This document shows, one piece after another, positions 25,278-37,270 of a stretch of 64,000 bases of DNA. The notes under the pieces were generated by a model, which worked only from the letters and a program-made list of their open reading frames with translations, did not search any database and had not been told where the DNA came from. A program made the position numbers and the translations under genes. Positions within the stretch are counted from its first letter, which is position 1, and every line of letters begins with the position of its first letter. This DNA comes from Carex sylvatica (taxonomy: Eukaryota > Streptophyta > Magnoliopsida > Poales > Cyperaceae): NCBI GenBank assembly GCA_964058845.1, contig CAXKVR010000149.1:124001-188000 (forward strand), in the 5' to 3' direction.

Positions 25278-25496
25278 ATGTCACGATCCTATTTGGTCTT
25301 CATTTTGATTGTTTCAGTTACCATCTCTACTATGATTCTTCATGTCAAAGCAACCAGACCATTATCAGGTAGTTCAACCTCGCTGGAAAGCAGTGGAACC
25401 GTCTATTTGGATTACAAAAGAATGATGTACCAGAAAATAACGATTTTGATTTCAAGGCTCGACTCGGGCCAGAGCCCCAAAGGTCCCGGCCACTAA
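25278..25496 (+). CDS. PIPL: Precursor of a PIP/PIP-like secreted signalling peptide
   Basis: 72 residues, one exon. Residues 1-25 (MSRSYLVFILIVSVTISTMI...VKA) form a secretion signal with likely cleavage after A25. A variable middle leads to a C-terminal core, LDSGQSPKGPGH. Known PIP and PIP-like precursors (PAMP-induced secreted peptides, related to IDA) have the same layout: signal peptide, variable region, and a conserved SGPSP-x-G-x-GH end that is released as the active peptide and sensed by receptor kinases such as RLK7. Here the core reads SGQSPKGPGH, so the usual hydroxyproline position is glutamine. A TATA box lies 110 bases upstream. The family call rests on the short core and the overall design, so it remains open to question. 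Confidence 0.7.
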   Translation: MSRSYLVFILIVSVTISTMILHVKATRPLSGSSTSLESSGTVYLDYKRMMYQKITILISRLDSGQSPKGPGH

Positions 25497-26219
25497 CCAG
25501 AATAGTCAGCTTGTGAAAGTTCTCGTGGATCAAAAACTGGGATAGGAAGATGGTACAGTAGCATAATTGAGAGCACAAATTGTTTCATTTCATTTGTAAA
25601 TTTTGTCGAAATTTTTATTCTTATCATAATAAAAAACAAAATAAACTAAAACACTCTGTTTTGTGGGCTCTAACTTTTCATTTTTTTTTATGTGGGGTCC
25701 GCACCATAACTATTTACTTTTTACATTCTTTTTTGCTTGGAATTTGCGTCTCTCAGATATCTCAAAGCTTGAAATTCGCGTCCTCTGAGATATCATCTAT
25801 TTAATTTTTAATTAAATTTTATAAATAAAAATTCTGGCCCATTCTAACATGATAGCTGTCACTTAATACTTTAAACCAAAATGTTGGAGCGAACAAATGT
25901 GCCTTCACCGATCATTCCGAAGTTTACTTTATCAAACATATGAGATGTTACATAAATCAATTTTTTGTTTTTGTTTTTTATTAATCAATGTTTTGTAACA
26001 AAAAAAAAAAATGTAGGGCTGTAGATTATATGTGCGGTTTCATGTATGGGACTGCCGATTGTCTGTACGGTCTGAGCATTGATTGAATTCTCTAAAATTT
26101 GAGGTGTTTTGGTTTTTTTTTTTGGAATATGGTAATAATAAAAATTTCGGTAAATTTTGTAAATCTTTCTATTTATTTTATTATTTAGATTATGTGTTCT
26201 ACGATAATGGAAACCATGG
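25497..26219. other. Region downstream of the peptide gene
   Basis: The first 100 bases are the likely 3' untranslated region. The rest is AT-rich with no supported gene. A small direct repeat occurs near 25740-25800 (AATTTGCGTCTCTCAGATATC and AATTCGCGTCCTCTGAGATATC). Confidence 0.35.
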
Positions 26220-26228
26220 TATGTCACG

Positions 26229-28161
26229 CTGAAATTTTTTTCGTTAGCATCCCAAAAAATCAAAATTAATTGATTATCACTCTAACGACCATATCTCAAT
26301 TCATACCACCCTTTATACCATTTACGGAGACCCAATCAGCACACCAAATTAGATTGATGCACAAACTGAAAATTTACACCAATTCAATGCACTTAATGAG
26401 AATGCGCACCAATTTTTTTTTCAATTTTGTAATTCATTCCGTATGAATGAACATCAATTCTGGCCATGGTAATTGTGCACATATTATCTGGCCAAAACTT
26501 TTAGCTGGTGTGACTATATCATTTTAATGAAATCCAAAATCTGGCATGTTACGTGTAAGCTCCAAAATTGAGTGTAAATTTAGGTATATCCTCGTCATAA
26601 TTTCATCAATTAGATATTTATTCATCAAAATATTAAAATTAGTTATTTTTTCATCTTAACTCATTTAATTTATAAATATGCCCATTTCTTAATTCAATCA
26701 ATTTAAAACACAAATCAATATTAATAAGAAAATAAAATGACAATTATACCCCTTTTCTTCTTCCTTTTCCTGCATCTCCCTTTCGTGTCCAGTTTTCTTT
26801 CAATACAGTACTACACAACAGATTGTACTGCTTGAATTAATAAGAATTGAAGACAAGAAATTGAGACATAAATCATAAGTAAGAAGTTGCAGTGCAGGAC
26901 ATATATATTATGGACTAAATCAAGCGGTTCTTATTTCTCCCTCCAGTTCTTATCTTTTTCTTTTTTTTGGCATGTTCGGATGTTCCCCTTCTAAATCTCA
27001 CGGAAGAATGCTTTCTTCTCCGTTAATAGAAGGAAAGAATATTTTTTTGGCATGTTCCCTTTCCAGAGATCTCTTCGGATTCTGCCACCGTTAGATGGCT
27101 TGGTAGATGGTATATTGTTGTACATTATCAAATAACTAATACTACTTATATGCATCGGGCATGAAATTGGGGAATTCTTTTTGTTTAGAAATCAGAGAAT
27201 ATATATTGAGAAGCAGGCATCAGAAAAACACTAGAGGGCAAGAAAATGGATATTCATTCATAAATGCTATAAGTTAATTTGCTTGTTTGATTAATTTAAT
27301 CTTTAAAATTATGATACTAATTATTTCTTCTCCAAACATTACTTTCTATTTAAGAACAACCGTACATTATAATTTGTGAGGGTCAAAATAAAATTACTTC
27401 CTATAGATAACTAAAAAATGAGATATGTCGGCATCACTTATTCCACTAGGTAATCTCATGCTTATCCAATAAGATTTAGAACTAAAGAGGGCACATGATT
27501 AGTGAATAGTATATACCTCCTGCAGTTCAGCTTCTTAGTTTTGATTTATGTTCCATTTGCTTTAATTAGTTCTTTCTTTTTTATTTTTCCTTTTTTGAGA
27601 AAATTACTTCTTTCTTCAATGTGTGGAACAGGGGAAGAGAACTAGACGTCAAAGGGAGGTGCAGGAGAAGAGGGAGAAAGAAGGGGGTAGAACTGGCATT
27701 TTATTTTCTTATTAATATTGATTTGTGTTTTCAATTTATTGAATTAAGAAATGGAGATATTTATAAATTAAGTGAATTAAGATGGAGAAATAACTAATTT
27801 TAAAATTTTGATGGATAAATATTTAATTGATGAAATTATGATGGAGATATATCTAAATTTCTCTTATAAACAACTCTTGACAATTCTAAACAACTCAATT
27901 GGCCTGAAGTATATAAAACATTATAAAATAGAAAACTCAGACATAACTCTGCTACGTGTAAGCTCCAAAATTGAGTTGTATATGAAATTTATTGCAAAAT
28001 AGGAAAAAAAAAATCGGAGCGCATACTTAGTCAGCGCATCGAATTGGTGCACATCCTCAATCTGCGTATCAATTCAATTTGGTATATTGACTGAATCTGC
28101 GTGAGTGGTATGAATTAATCAGTTAATTTTAATTTTCTGGTGCTAACTAAAAAAATTTCGG
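26229..28161. mobile_element. 1.9-kb non-autonomous MULE-like element with 9-bp target duplication
   Basis: Terminal inverted repeats of about 200 bp (26229-26440 and 27990-28161); the ends read CTGAAATTTTTTTCGTTAGC and CCGAAATTTTTTTAGTTAGC. Flanked by perfect TATGTCACG at 26220-26228 and 28162-28170 (the identity extends to GG before it). There is no transposase. A second foldback sits inside (about 26574-27870). The 9-bp duplication and long terminal repeats fit Mutator-like elements. Confidence 0.8.
26574..27952. mobile_element. Second foldback element nested in the MULE-like element
   Basis: Arms of about 190 bp: left from GTAAATTTAGGTATATCC to AATTATACCCC, right the inverse from GGCATTTTATTTTC to GATATATCTAAATTTC. 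Direct repeats of 24 bases (starting TACGTGTAAG, ending AATTGAGT) lie at 26550-26573 and 27953-27976, but the right copy is about 85 bases beyond the end of the foldback arm. No coding sequence. Confidence 0.6.
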
Positions 28162-28170
28162 TATGTCACG

Positions 28171-28951
28171 GAACTTGTGTCGGATGTATTTGAGTAGCTA
28201 TTATACGATTCTAGTGTATTTGTAATCAGTAAAGTTCTAATTAATTTTGTCTATTTATTTCTATAGCCTTATTGAGTAATGTTTTCTCATATACTCAATT
28301 GTGTCCTTTTTTTGGTTGATGATTACAGTTGGTAGGCAAAAATGTGCTTGTAGAAGTAAATTTTCGAACTTTGATAAAGGAGAGTAATTTTGTGAAATTG
28401 CAATCATCAAATATCTAAGTTTACTGAAACAAAAACCGAGACCGCATTTTCAAAGTAGAAAAAAGTAATTATTATCATACTCATAAAAAACCTCTAAATA
28501 TCCGTGTATCATCCTTTTTGTATTTTTTTTCCAGGTTGATAGAACCATTACAATAGTAAAAAACAAATGCAACAAAAGAAAAATTGAGGTTTCCAACTAT
28601 CAAGTACATTCCCTGCCAATTCAACGTCTCAAATAATAGAAATAAAGATTATTCACTCATCGTGGCAAAGTATCGAGTAATAACATACAAAATGCTAGAC
28701 ATATATAAAAGAAAGCTAACGAGAAGTAGAACCACGTTAAGAAGATAGCATGCCAATTGGAATTAAACCCAAAATTGCCGACAACTTTAACAATGCTAAC
28801 CAAGCCACCAGCCTACAAAAAGACCAAAAAAAACTAAAATGCACTCAAAGAAGACCTGACATCTGCTTCTACAAGACAAAATTCTATGCTAAATTTAGCA
28901 TTATTTCAGACAGATAAAACAAATTAAAATACAAATATCACATTAATTTAA
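28171..28951. other. Intergenic and 3' region of DPH2
   Basis: AT-rich, no frame of note. The part nearest 28951 (roughly 28750-28951, more balanced composition) is the likely DPH2 3' untranslated region. Confidence 0.4.
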
Positions 28952-31900
28952 TCAAATAACAGAATCCGATTCAGGTTTCTCTGTCTCATCCTTATAACCA
29001 GCAGCCCTTCCCTTCCTGCCAACAACATAAGATTGCGGAAGCGGGTTCTCATAATCTGGGTTCAGACCCTGAAACGACCGGGCAGCAAAATACTCTGAAC
29101 CGGATTTAGCGGAACCTTTATACAAAACTGCATCTGTGTCTTGACTTTTCAAAATCAACGCCTTCTCTGTTGCTTGCACCAGAGCTAAAGAGCTCTCATC
29201 AACTTCTACGTTCTCTGCTAACAATGAATCCAGGGAAGAATATACAAAGGTAAAACTGACAATGTAACTCTCATAAAATGCCAAGGATTTGTCCTCATAA
29301 AATGGCAATGTCTGGTATTTGCAAAACAACCATTCTAAATTGACAGAATAATCAACATAAAGTTATCTCTCCAATTTTCTCCTCATTGGGTATGGAGGAA
29401 TAGAACAAGGATCCATTGGAAGAAACAAAACTTCTATATCCCAAATGACCTTAAAGGTTCAAATTATATTGGTGGTCATGTTAGTCCAGGGGCGGAACTA
29501 GTAAAATTGAGATTTGGGAGGGCTGAAAATATGTAGTGTAATTTCATTTTATAAGTGGGGCTAAATGTATTAATGCATATAAAAATTACAAAACTTTTTT
29601 TTAAACCCTTATAGTGGCTATCAGGTTAAAAATTACAAAACTTAATAGACCAAATTACAAATTTTCAGTTGGTTGGGAGGCGCGGGAGGGGGCCTTAGCA
29701 CCCTATTCCCACCATTACCTTCTACCCTCTCTGTCAGTCGATCTATTTAGCAAAACGATTCCATTTAATTAGAAAATAACTAGATCATTAAATCAAACAA
29801 AAGTGAAAATACCTCGAGGGGCAGTAATATCTTCCACATAGCCACCTTTAATGAAGGAAAATCGAGCTTCACCATGTTCTTCCAATTCTTTTCCTTGCTT
29901 GGTTACAACAGCAGGCTGCCTAGACGATATCAAATCTTGAAAATCTAGTAGGTACTCTCCAGTCCATTGCCTTCCTCTTTAAAGAAATAATCATATTATA
30001 TTATCCACTTTTCCAGAAATATTCATATTTTTAAATTCTTTTAGAAGTACTACTATGTTAATGTTTCATAGTCCCATAATCTTATAATTTGGATCAAATA
30101 TCTTGTAAATCTTCAGCAGACAATTTTAGTAAGAAACTAAGAGCATAATTTCCTGGAGTAAAGAAGGCCACCAAAATTAAGAAAATATATGCTAGGCTAA
30201 TAATTAAAATTAAAGAAAGATTAATATAAATACTTGGTGAAAGCAAGCAGAGCCTCAAAAGGAGTGATAACAGGAGCCAAGAAATCTTTGCTATCCAGTA
30301 GAGCAGTCTGGGCACATGACACATAGACAAAAACTTCACACTGCTCAAGATAAAAATACAATTAATGATAGAATTTTCTTTCCTTTGCATTTTGATTAAT
30401 AAACAAACACAAGACATACAAAAATTGACCCACAATTTAGCTCAAATAATCAAATACACCATGAAGCTAAATTGAACAGTTCCTTATGCAAGCAAACCCG
30501 AAAAAGGTATCCAATTGGTACTGATCGGTGCCTGAGTATATACACGTAACATATGGGTACTTAACTATCTGTAATCATTGCACAAGAACGCCACAATATT
30601 TAATGTGCAACTCTATCTAGAAGTAAGCTGGAGGCAAAAATGATCAGTAAAGAAACCTCAACAGTTTGACAGTATTGTGGTACCTGGACCTATCCCAACC
30701 GAAGAGCACCTGTGCTACCATACAAACCAAGAAAACAAAGGGAAAGAAGTGGGAAAAGAAGTGGGAAAGGTAGTAGTCCAACAGGAACCTATAGCTCACA
30801 GAGACTAGTCCTTACCAGATGATAATTAAATTAAAAATTTAACAGTAATTAATCAATGCTAAACCTCAGGAAAGTTAGCGAGTTTATGAGAGGTTGGTCT
30901 GCCCATGACAAGTGTGTACGATTTCTTTCCAGCACCTTCAATCAGTTCTTTCATTTGTTGTATTATGTGTAGATAACCAGCTTCAATCACCACATAAACA
31001 AACAATAACTTAAGAAAATTCAAAGATTTAGATATGAAGTTCACCCAAGTTTCAAAAAGAAAAGATAAGGAACAATAAAAGAAACTAAGTTAGGAAAGAA
31101 GTTAACATACCTACACCTAGAGTGCCGACCAAAATGCCAACAATACTTGCATCCTTCGCTTTCTCCACAAGGAAGTATCTTCAAAAATGAAATGCATTCT
31201 ATGAGCAAGGTAATATTGCTTTGAGGATAATTTCATGTATACTGCTAAAAATGCAAAGATATTATATATATGCACCCACAAAGACAATTTCTGATGAGCA
31301 CAAAAGAAATCATACGTGCTTTTCTCCTCTTAATTTCCTTCAAGCTTCCTAAAATTAACCCCCTGCTTTTCACTTTGCATCTCTACAGAAATGAGATAGC
31401 AAAGGAGGGCAATTCTGGCATCTTAGAAATGTAGCAGAGGAGATGATAATTTTGGCACACCCAGAAAATTTGGATTACATCTCATTTCTAGGGCATACAT
31501 AACAGCTCTTATACTGTATATATTATTATTTATCATCAGAGAAGATTTTGGTAAACCATCTATATACCTGCGCTTAAGAATCCTTTTGAGATGAGACACA
31601 TCTTTCACCATTTTATTCTGAGCCACATCGTACCTGACTGAACAAAGTTACCATTTATAACTATAATAATTTTTAACTGTTAAAGAAGGAAAGTTTTGAT
31701 TTGTGCTCTAGCAAAATAAAAGATATTGTGTAGGTAATGTGAAACAAAGGATGCTTTGGTAAGTACTAAAGCACGGGTACTTTGCATTCTTACCTCAATT
31801 TTCAAAATTTGAAAGGCTGATCCAAGCTGCTTAATGTGATTTATAAAATTGTGTTTGAATCCAAAATCTTATATCTTTTAAACTTTTTTTCAAAAAATTT

Positions 31901-33855
31901 CTTTGATAGAGATTTTTTCTGGACAGTTTAGTAGTAATGGTTTTCTCCCTATCCAAAAGAATCTAAAAGATAGGAAAATTTGCCTTCAAACTACCCTTCT
32001 TTAATTTCCATAGGGATACAAACTACCTCCTTTCAAATCTTTTAGAGAAAGGAGAAGCTTTTCATCAAAATTTTGAAAAAGGTGAACAAGGATAGCAAGA
32101 TTGTTCTTCTTTTCCTCTTTTTTTAAGGAGTCCTATAGGTGAAACTTGTAATTATTTGTGAAGCTATGTATGATATTTCTCATTTTGCATGAATTCACGG
32201 GGGTAAAATAAATGATCAGAACTATATATCAGATCTGGAAGAGTCACCAAACCTATTTCACAATTATTGAAAGTAAGCACGACATTGGCAAATGCTGAGT
32301 TGTCGTTGCCAATCCAAAATATTCTGTAATCCTCCATGTTTTTATCAGCAGGTATACTCCAACTCAGACCTCCAAGGCAATATTTACAAGAAGATCCTTC
32401 TGTTTTGCAAAAATGATATTTAGGACCATTGCTATTATCTTCAAGGCCAGATACTTCATATTTTGAATTATTGTCTTCTGATGGGTCCATAAATGAACAG
32501 GCTACTTCAGCATAGTGCACGGTTGAATTATAGTTGGATGACCTAATTACTTCTGCCAAAGCTCCTTTGAGTTTCCCGAGAGCATGTGCATATTCTAGCC
32601 CATATAAGACCTGTACTAGATACATTCAAACAAAGGCTAACAAACTTCAATTTAAAAATAAAAGTTCAATGAGTTATATAATAAATCATCTGAACTTAAT
32701 TGAAAAAACAAAAAGAGAACTCATATGGAAATACCATCCTTTTCCCAAAGATTCGAACAAGTTGAAATTCCTTATTATCATATTTATGAGATCAAAGGAG
32801 TCAACTAACAACCATTTTTATTTTCTGAAGTTTTCTTTAGTGCGACTAATGCATCAGCATCCCTGACATGGGAATGCTGAATTGAGAGTAGACCAAAGCA
32901 CCGATTTAGACGAGTCGGCTAATAGATGTTGAATGATTCAAGTGGTTAATTCAACGACCTTAACAATAGCGGCAAAACAATCCACGGATTATTAAATTAA
33001 CTTATGTGAAGATGTGTGAAATAAATAAAATAACAAAATAGAACCCAAAGAAAAAAGTTGAAGCAAGTAGGTTGAGATGTACCAGAGTTGTCTTTTCAGT
33101 GGATAACAAGAATTCACCCAATGCCTCTGCGCAAGCACTGATAGCTATGGGGGCTTCGCCAAAAACAAACAAGGCCGGTAAATTAGATGTCCTGAAAGGA
33201 ACAAAAAAAATGAAAAAAATTGTTTTCGCAATTAACACAAACATCCAAAACAATTTGTTTTCGTAATTAACACAATATTATTGCTTTTATAAGCATTGTA
33301 CGTCCGCTTTGTTGGCTTGATCAACATAATTTGGGCATGAGTAGTGCTGGCAGGGTGAAGTCAATCCACAGGAAAACAAAGAACCACTAAAATACCGCAA
33401 AGAAGGTATTCTGTCTTGCCCAAAGAAGCACTAAAATACCGCAGTCCAATTAAACAAAACAACCAGAAAGAATGAAATTAGAAGAAGGTATTCTGACGGG
33501 CTCATGCAGGCATGGCCATAGTGCACGACACACTCCGCGCCGACATATGACGCGCCAACCTCGTCTATACAGCACGAATTGTACGCCGTGTCGGCCATCA
33601 CGTATACTCTTACGCTCCTGCCAAGCTCTCGCCTCAGAGCCTTGCACACGCTCGCCGAGTCCTTGAGCAGCTCGTCTGGGAACTGATTCAGATAGAGATT
33701 CAGAAACTGAGAACTATGAGAGAGAAAGAAAGTTAAGGGCTGTATCAGTAAGGGAGAGAGAAAGAGAGGGAGACCTGTAGCACGACTTTGGTGTAGTTTC
33801 TGCTCCGGATAAAATCAACGGTTCCGGAGATCTCGTAGCTGTTCTCCCACTCCAT
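28952..33855 (-). CDS. DPH2: Diphthamide biosynthesis protein 2
   Basis: Ten exons (coding order): 33775-33855, 33498-33682, 33083-33191, 32253-32610, 31568-31637, 31111-31178, 30865-30980, 30234-30340, 29813-29976, 28952-29214; 506 residues, close to the size of plant DPH2. All introns are GT-AG and keep the frame. Family marks: LQFPDELLKDSASVCKALRR near the start; VMADTAYNSCCIDEVGAS (Cys64-Cys65) and ECVVHYGHACMSP; LPALFVFGEAPIAISACAEA; RILKRRYFLVEKAKDAS followed by GILVGTLGVAGYLHIIQ; and VYVSCAQTALLDSKDFLAP (Cys338) with ITPFEAL. DPH2 pairs with DPH1 as a radical-SAM-like iron-sulfur enzyme for the first step of diphthamide formation on elongation factor 2 in the cytosol. The frame continues upstream to an ATG at 33987; MEWENSYE at 33855 is chosen by family layout. 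Confidence 0.93.
29487..29740. mobile_element. Possible hAT-like relic in DPH2 intron 9
   Basis: The intron contains CAGGGGCGGAACTAG at 29487-29501, a form common at hAT-type ends in plants, and near 29680-29712 a GC-rich stretch GGGAGGCGCGGGAGGGGGCC. The right end and target duplication are not clear. Confidence 0.3.
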
Positions 33856-34896
33856 GGTGGGACCGTGGGAGACCGCTGGTTTTTTGCACGGGAAGGAGGC
33901 GGGGAGGGGAAGTGGGGCGACAGGTTCGGAAAGAAGGAGAGAGGGGCGAGGTAAGGCGGCGGCCGGCGGGAATACGTGCTTAGGCAACTACTAGCGACTA
34001 ACAGGTTTTGGTTAATAAAAATGTTGGCCAAATTGATGGGAAAATTTCCCTGTACTGAAATTTTATGTTTGATAACTAAGATTAGAATTTAGAATTATAG
34101 TGTTTAAGTTTATTATTTTTTTTAAAATTTAACTCTAAAATTTATTAAATTAATTTTAAACAACAAATTCAGACTATTAAAATTGACATGCTCTAGAGAA
34201 TGATATATTTACATACAAAAAATTTAAATTTTCTAATTAATTTTGAGTAAAGTAAAGTAATAAAAAATATTCAAAAAATAAATGCATTAAAATTAATTTA
34301 ATATTCTTCTAATTTTAACTGTTTGATTTATATAAAATTTAAAAAAATTGTATACGAGTGCACATCTGCAAGATAAATTGATTTAAATGGTTTAAATTTA
34401 TCTTTTAAAAGTCAAATAAAATAATAATAATTAAATTTAAAGAGGAATTTGATAAACTTAATAACAGCCCGGTTTTATTCGATAACAAGATATCCAATTT
34501 ATCTTTTCCTCTGTATTTATAAACGATGACAGAGCGGAAGTATTGTTATCGATCATAAAACTTAATTAAATTAATATTTTACTCTGCTATAATTCCGGGA
34601 AATAATATGTTGAAGGGAAGTATAGATTTTCGGTAGTTCTAATATTTTAGAATTTAATAAATTAAGATAAATAGAGACATATAATAGGTGATATTTGGAA
34701 CAATTAGAGTGACAGAATAATAAATAATATTTTTTGTAATTAATATTATAAATAAAATTGTTCTGAAGACTCTCTCTCTTTATCCTCTCGTCTTCTTTAG
34801 CCAAATTTTTTTATTTATACCATATTACAAAAAAAACAACTAAAAAATACGTTTTCTAGAAAATTCTAAAAATACCTAGACCGCTAATTAAATATG
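33856..34896. other. DPH2 upstream region and AT-rich spacer
   Basis: The first 150 bases are GC-rich and CT-rich and hold the probable DPH2 leader and promoter. The remainder is very AT-rich with no supported gene. Around 34180-34420 the words TTTACATACAAAAAATTTAAA and GATAAATTGATTTAAATGG suggest a decayed foldback related to the one at 24556. Confidence 0.4.
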
Positions 34897-35050
34897 CGAC
34901 TCCATTTTTGAAGGGAGGGGGCCGCAGATTGAATTGGAGGCTCCTCCAAAAATTCAAAAATGCACTTTAATATACTAATATTTAGTTTCTTTGGAGGCCT
35001 CCAATTCAATCTGTGGTACTCCAAGAATGGAACCGCATATTGAATTGGCA
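34897..35050. mobile_element. About 150-bp foldback MITE
   Basis: Two arms face each other: CCGCAGATTGAATTGGAGGC on the left and GCCTCCAATTCAATCTGTGG on the right, with outer words ATGCGACTCCATTTTTGAAG and ATTCTTGG/GGAACCGCAT also paired. No target duplication read with certainty. Confidence 0.5.
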
Positions 35051-35330
35051 GCCCTAGTATTGTTTAAATTCTTCAATTTCAGATATTTTAGTTTATTTAT
35101 TTTTTAAATAATATTAATAGAAATTTCAGTCTCTTTAATGTCTTTTCTATCTACTCTCTTGTATCAAATTACTCCATTAAAATTTTCAAATTTCCATGAA
35201 TTATTAAGATTCCCAAACTCCACTCAAATTAGAAATTATCGTGGCCCATATGTCCCGCAGCTTGCTTATTTTATTTTAGAGTATACAGTTAAAGGGAAAA
35301 AAAGGGCTTAATGTGTGTACAGTGTATATG
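35051..35330. other. AT-rich spacer
   Basis: No feature recognised between the foldback MITE and MULE A. Confidence 0.4.
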
Positions 35331-35835
35331 ATCTTTTCCCCGAATTTTTTAGTTGCCACCCTATTAAATCAGAATTAAATAAATTGAATTTCAGATTCCA
35401 CTACAAAGTCAGACTCAATCCGCACAAGGATTTCAATTGGGCCTGCATACTGGGCATGTGCACTAATCAGCACGCGTACTGGATCAGTGGACCGATCCGT
35501 GCACGTACTGGGTCGGTGCAACGACCCGTTCGCGTACCCAGTCGACGGACGGATTGGGAACCTTTAAACTCCCTGAAAATTCATCTGTAGCTCATAATTG
35601 TTCAGCAAAGCTGCTTACTGAGATGATTTTTTTTTACAGTTTTCTTTTTTAAATCTTATTTTAATTTAGTCTAATTTTTTTCAGAGCAATCAAATCTTCA
35701 TTACTGCCTTTCAATTTAGTCTAATTTTTTTACAGAGTGGTGAATTATTTTAATTTAGTCTGAATTCATCTGTTGCTACCTTTTAATTTAGTCTAAAATT
35801 TTTAATTATTAGGTTGTCTCTTATTTCAACCAACT

Positions 35836-37230
35836 ATGATTGGAATTGCTTGTTATTTTGGTGGTGAAGTATTACAAGGATCAAATGGCGCTTTTTACAG
35901 TACTCAGACACTGAAAATGTTCAATATCTGCTCAGGTTTGGATTTTAGAGGTATAAAAAGGGAAGTGTACCAGCAACTCGGTATTGACCACCATAATTAT
36001 GAACTAGTAATTACCGCAAGGATCAATATTGGCCAAGGCAACCAAACCTGGTTCCAACAGCTTCCGGTACAAGACGATAGCAGTTGGGGGTTATATGTCC
36101 AAATGACAATGAATTTGACCAATCATTTCAAGTTTCTAGCCAACCCGAGACAAAACTCTAGACAGAACCCCAGATAATTGTTGCAGTTGACTCATGATTT
36201 GGGCCTCGAGGATTCTGTAACGGGTCATAGCCGAGCCCCATCTGTAGTGGGTCCTAGTCGGGTCCAATCTGATAAGGGTCGATCCCGGATTCAATCCTCG
36301 TCATCTAGCCGAGCCCAATCTGAAAGGGACCGATCTGAAACCCCATAACATCTTTATTATGCTGACAATACAGACGAGGATCCTGAATAAATTGAGGCAG
36401 AGACTCATTGGGATGATAATGGGGACGGTGGGGTATCAGATCACAGTGATGAGGATACTGGTATTCCTGTACTTGGTAGGCGGAAGTGGCTTATATCTGG
36501 TCGTGGGGAAAGACACTCGTTCGAGTAATTTAATGACACATCAGGATTTGAAAAGGCCGATAGCTCTTTTTTTGCGACGTCTGAGGTATGTTTTTTTTAA
36601 TTTATATTTAATTTTAATTTCATTATTAAATTATTATTATTATTAAATTGATGTTGTTTAATTTTTGTTGTTTATTTTGTAAATTAGTCGGGAGAAAGAC
36701 ATGAATTGTCTGAGGGGATGACGTATGACAGCAAGGATCAGATGAAAGATAAAATTCACCACTAGCACATTTTAAAAAATAGGGAGATAAAAAATACACA
36801 CAGTGATACCACCAGGCTGAGGTACAAGTGTATTAGCGACCGGTGCATGTAAACGTTGGTTGCGAGGGCTACAAGCTCTGGAAATACGTGGGCCATCACG
36901 AAGAATGTGGCTAAGCACACTTGTCATGCATCAGCATCTAGGTTAGATCATGCGCAGTTGACGTCTGCTATGGTTGCCAATTGCATAAAACTGTCATTGA
37001 AAAAAAATACTGATATTACTATCCGGACAATCGCTGACTTATGTGCTGAAAGGTACGAGGCCATCGTTCCAAAATACAACAAATTATGGCGTGGTAGAGA
37101 GTTAGCGATAGACTGGGCCTTTGGTAGTTGGAAGGGGTCTTACGAGCTAATTGTCCATTTGTTGGAGGCAATAAAAAGAACGGATGCAGATGAGCACAAC
37201 ATATATTTCTTCAGCTTCTTCCAGCCTCTT
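35836..37230 (+). pseudogene. MULE A transposase relic (PB1-like and MuDR N-terminal parts)
   Basis: The first frame (35836-36177) reads MIGIACYFGGEVLQG, then YQQLGIDHHNYELVI and WGLYVQMTMN, a PB1-like N-terminal domain of plant MULE transposases. An acidic linker (HWDDNGDGGVSDHSDED) follows near 36390-36460. After a probable intron (about 36590-36687) the MuDR DNA-binding part appears with several stops: GMTYDSKDQMKDKI, RYKCISDRC, KHTCHASASRLDHAQLTS, then KYNKLWRGRELAIDWAFGSW. The catalytic DDE core and SWIM zinc finger are missing: the sequence passes straight into the opposing PMD gene near 37230. In-frame stops at several points confirm it is dead. Confidence 0.8.
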
Positions 37231-37270
37231 GTAATCCCATATTTTGCACTTCTCAAAACTTGTTTGATAT

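Noticed and set aside
33714..34031. 105-codon minus-strand frame at the DPH2 start
   Set aside because: It is out of frame with DPH2 and reads through the GC-rich exon 1.
35836..36177. Stand-alone gene of 113 codons
   Set aside because: It is the PB1-like N-terminal exon of the MULE A transposase, continuous with the downstream relic.
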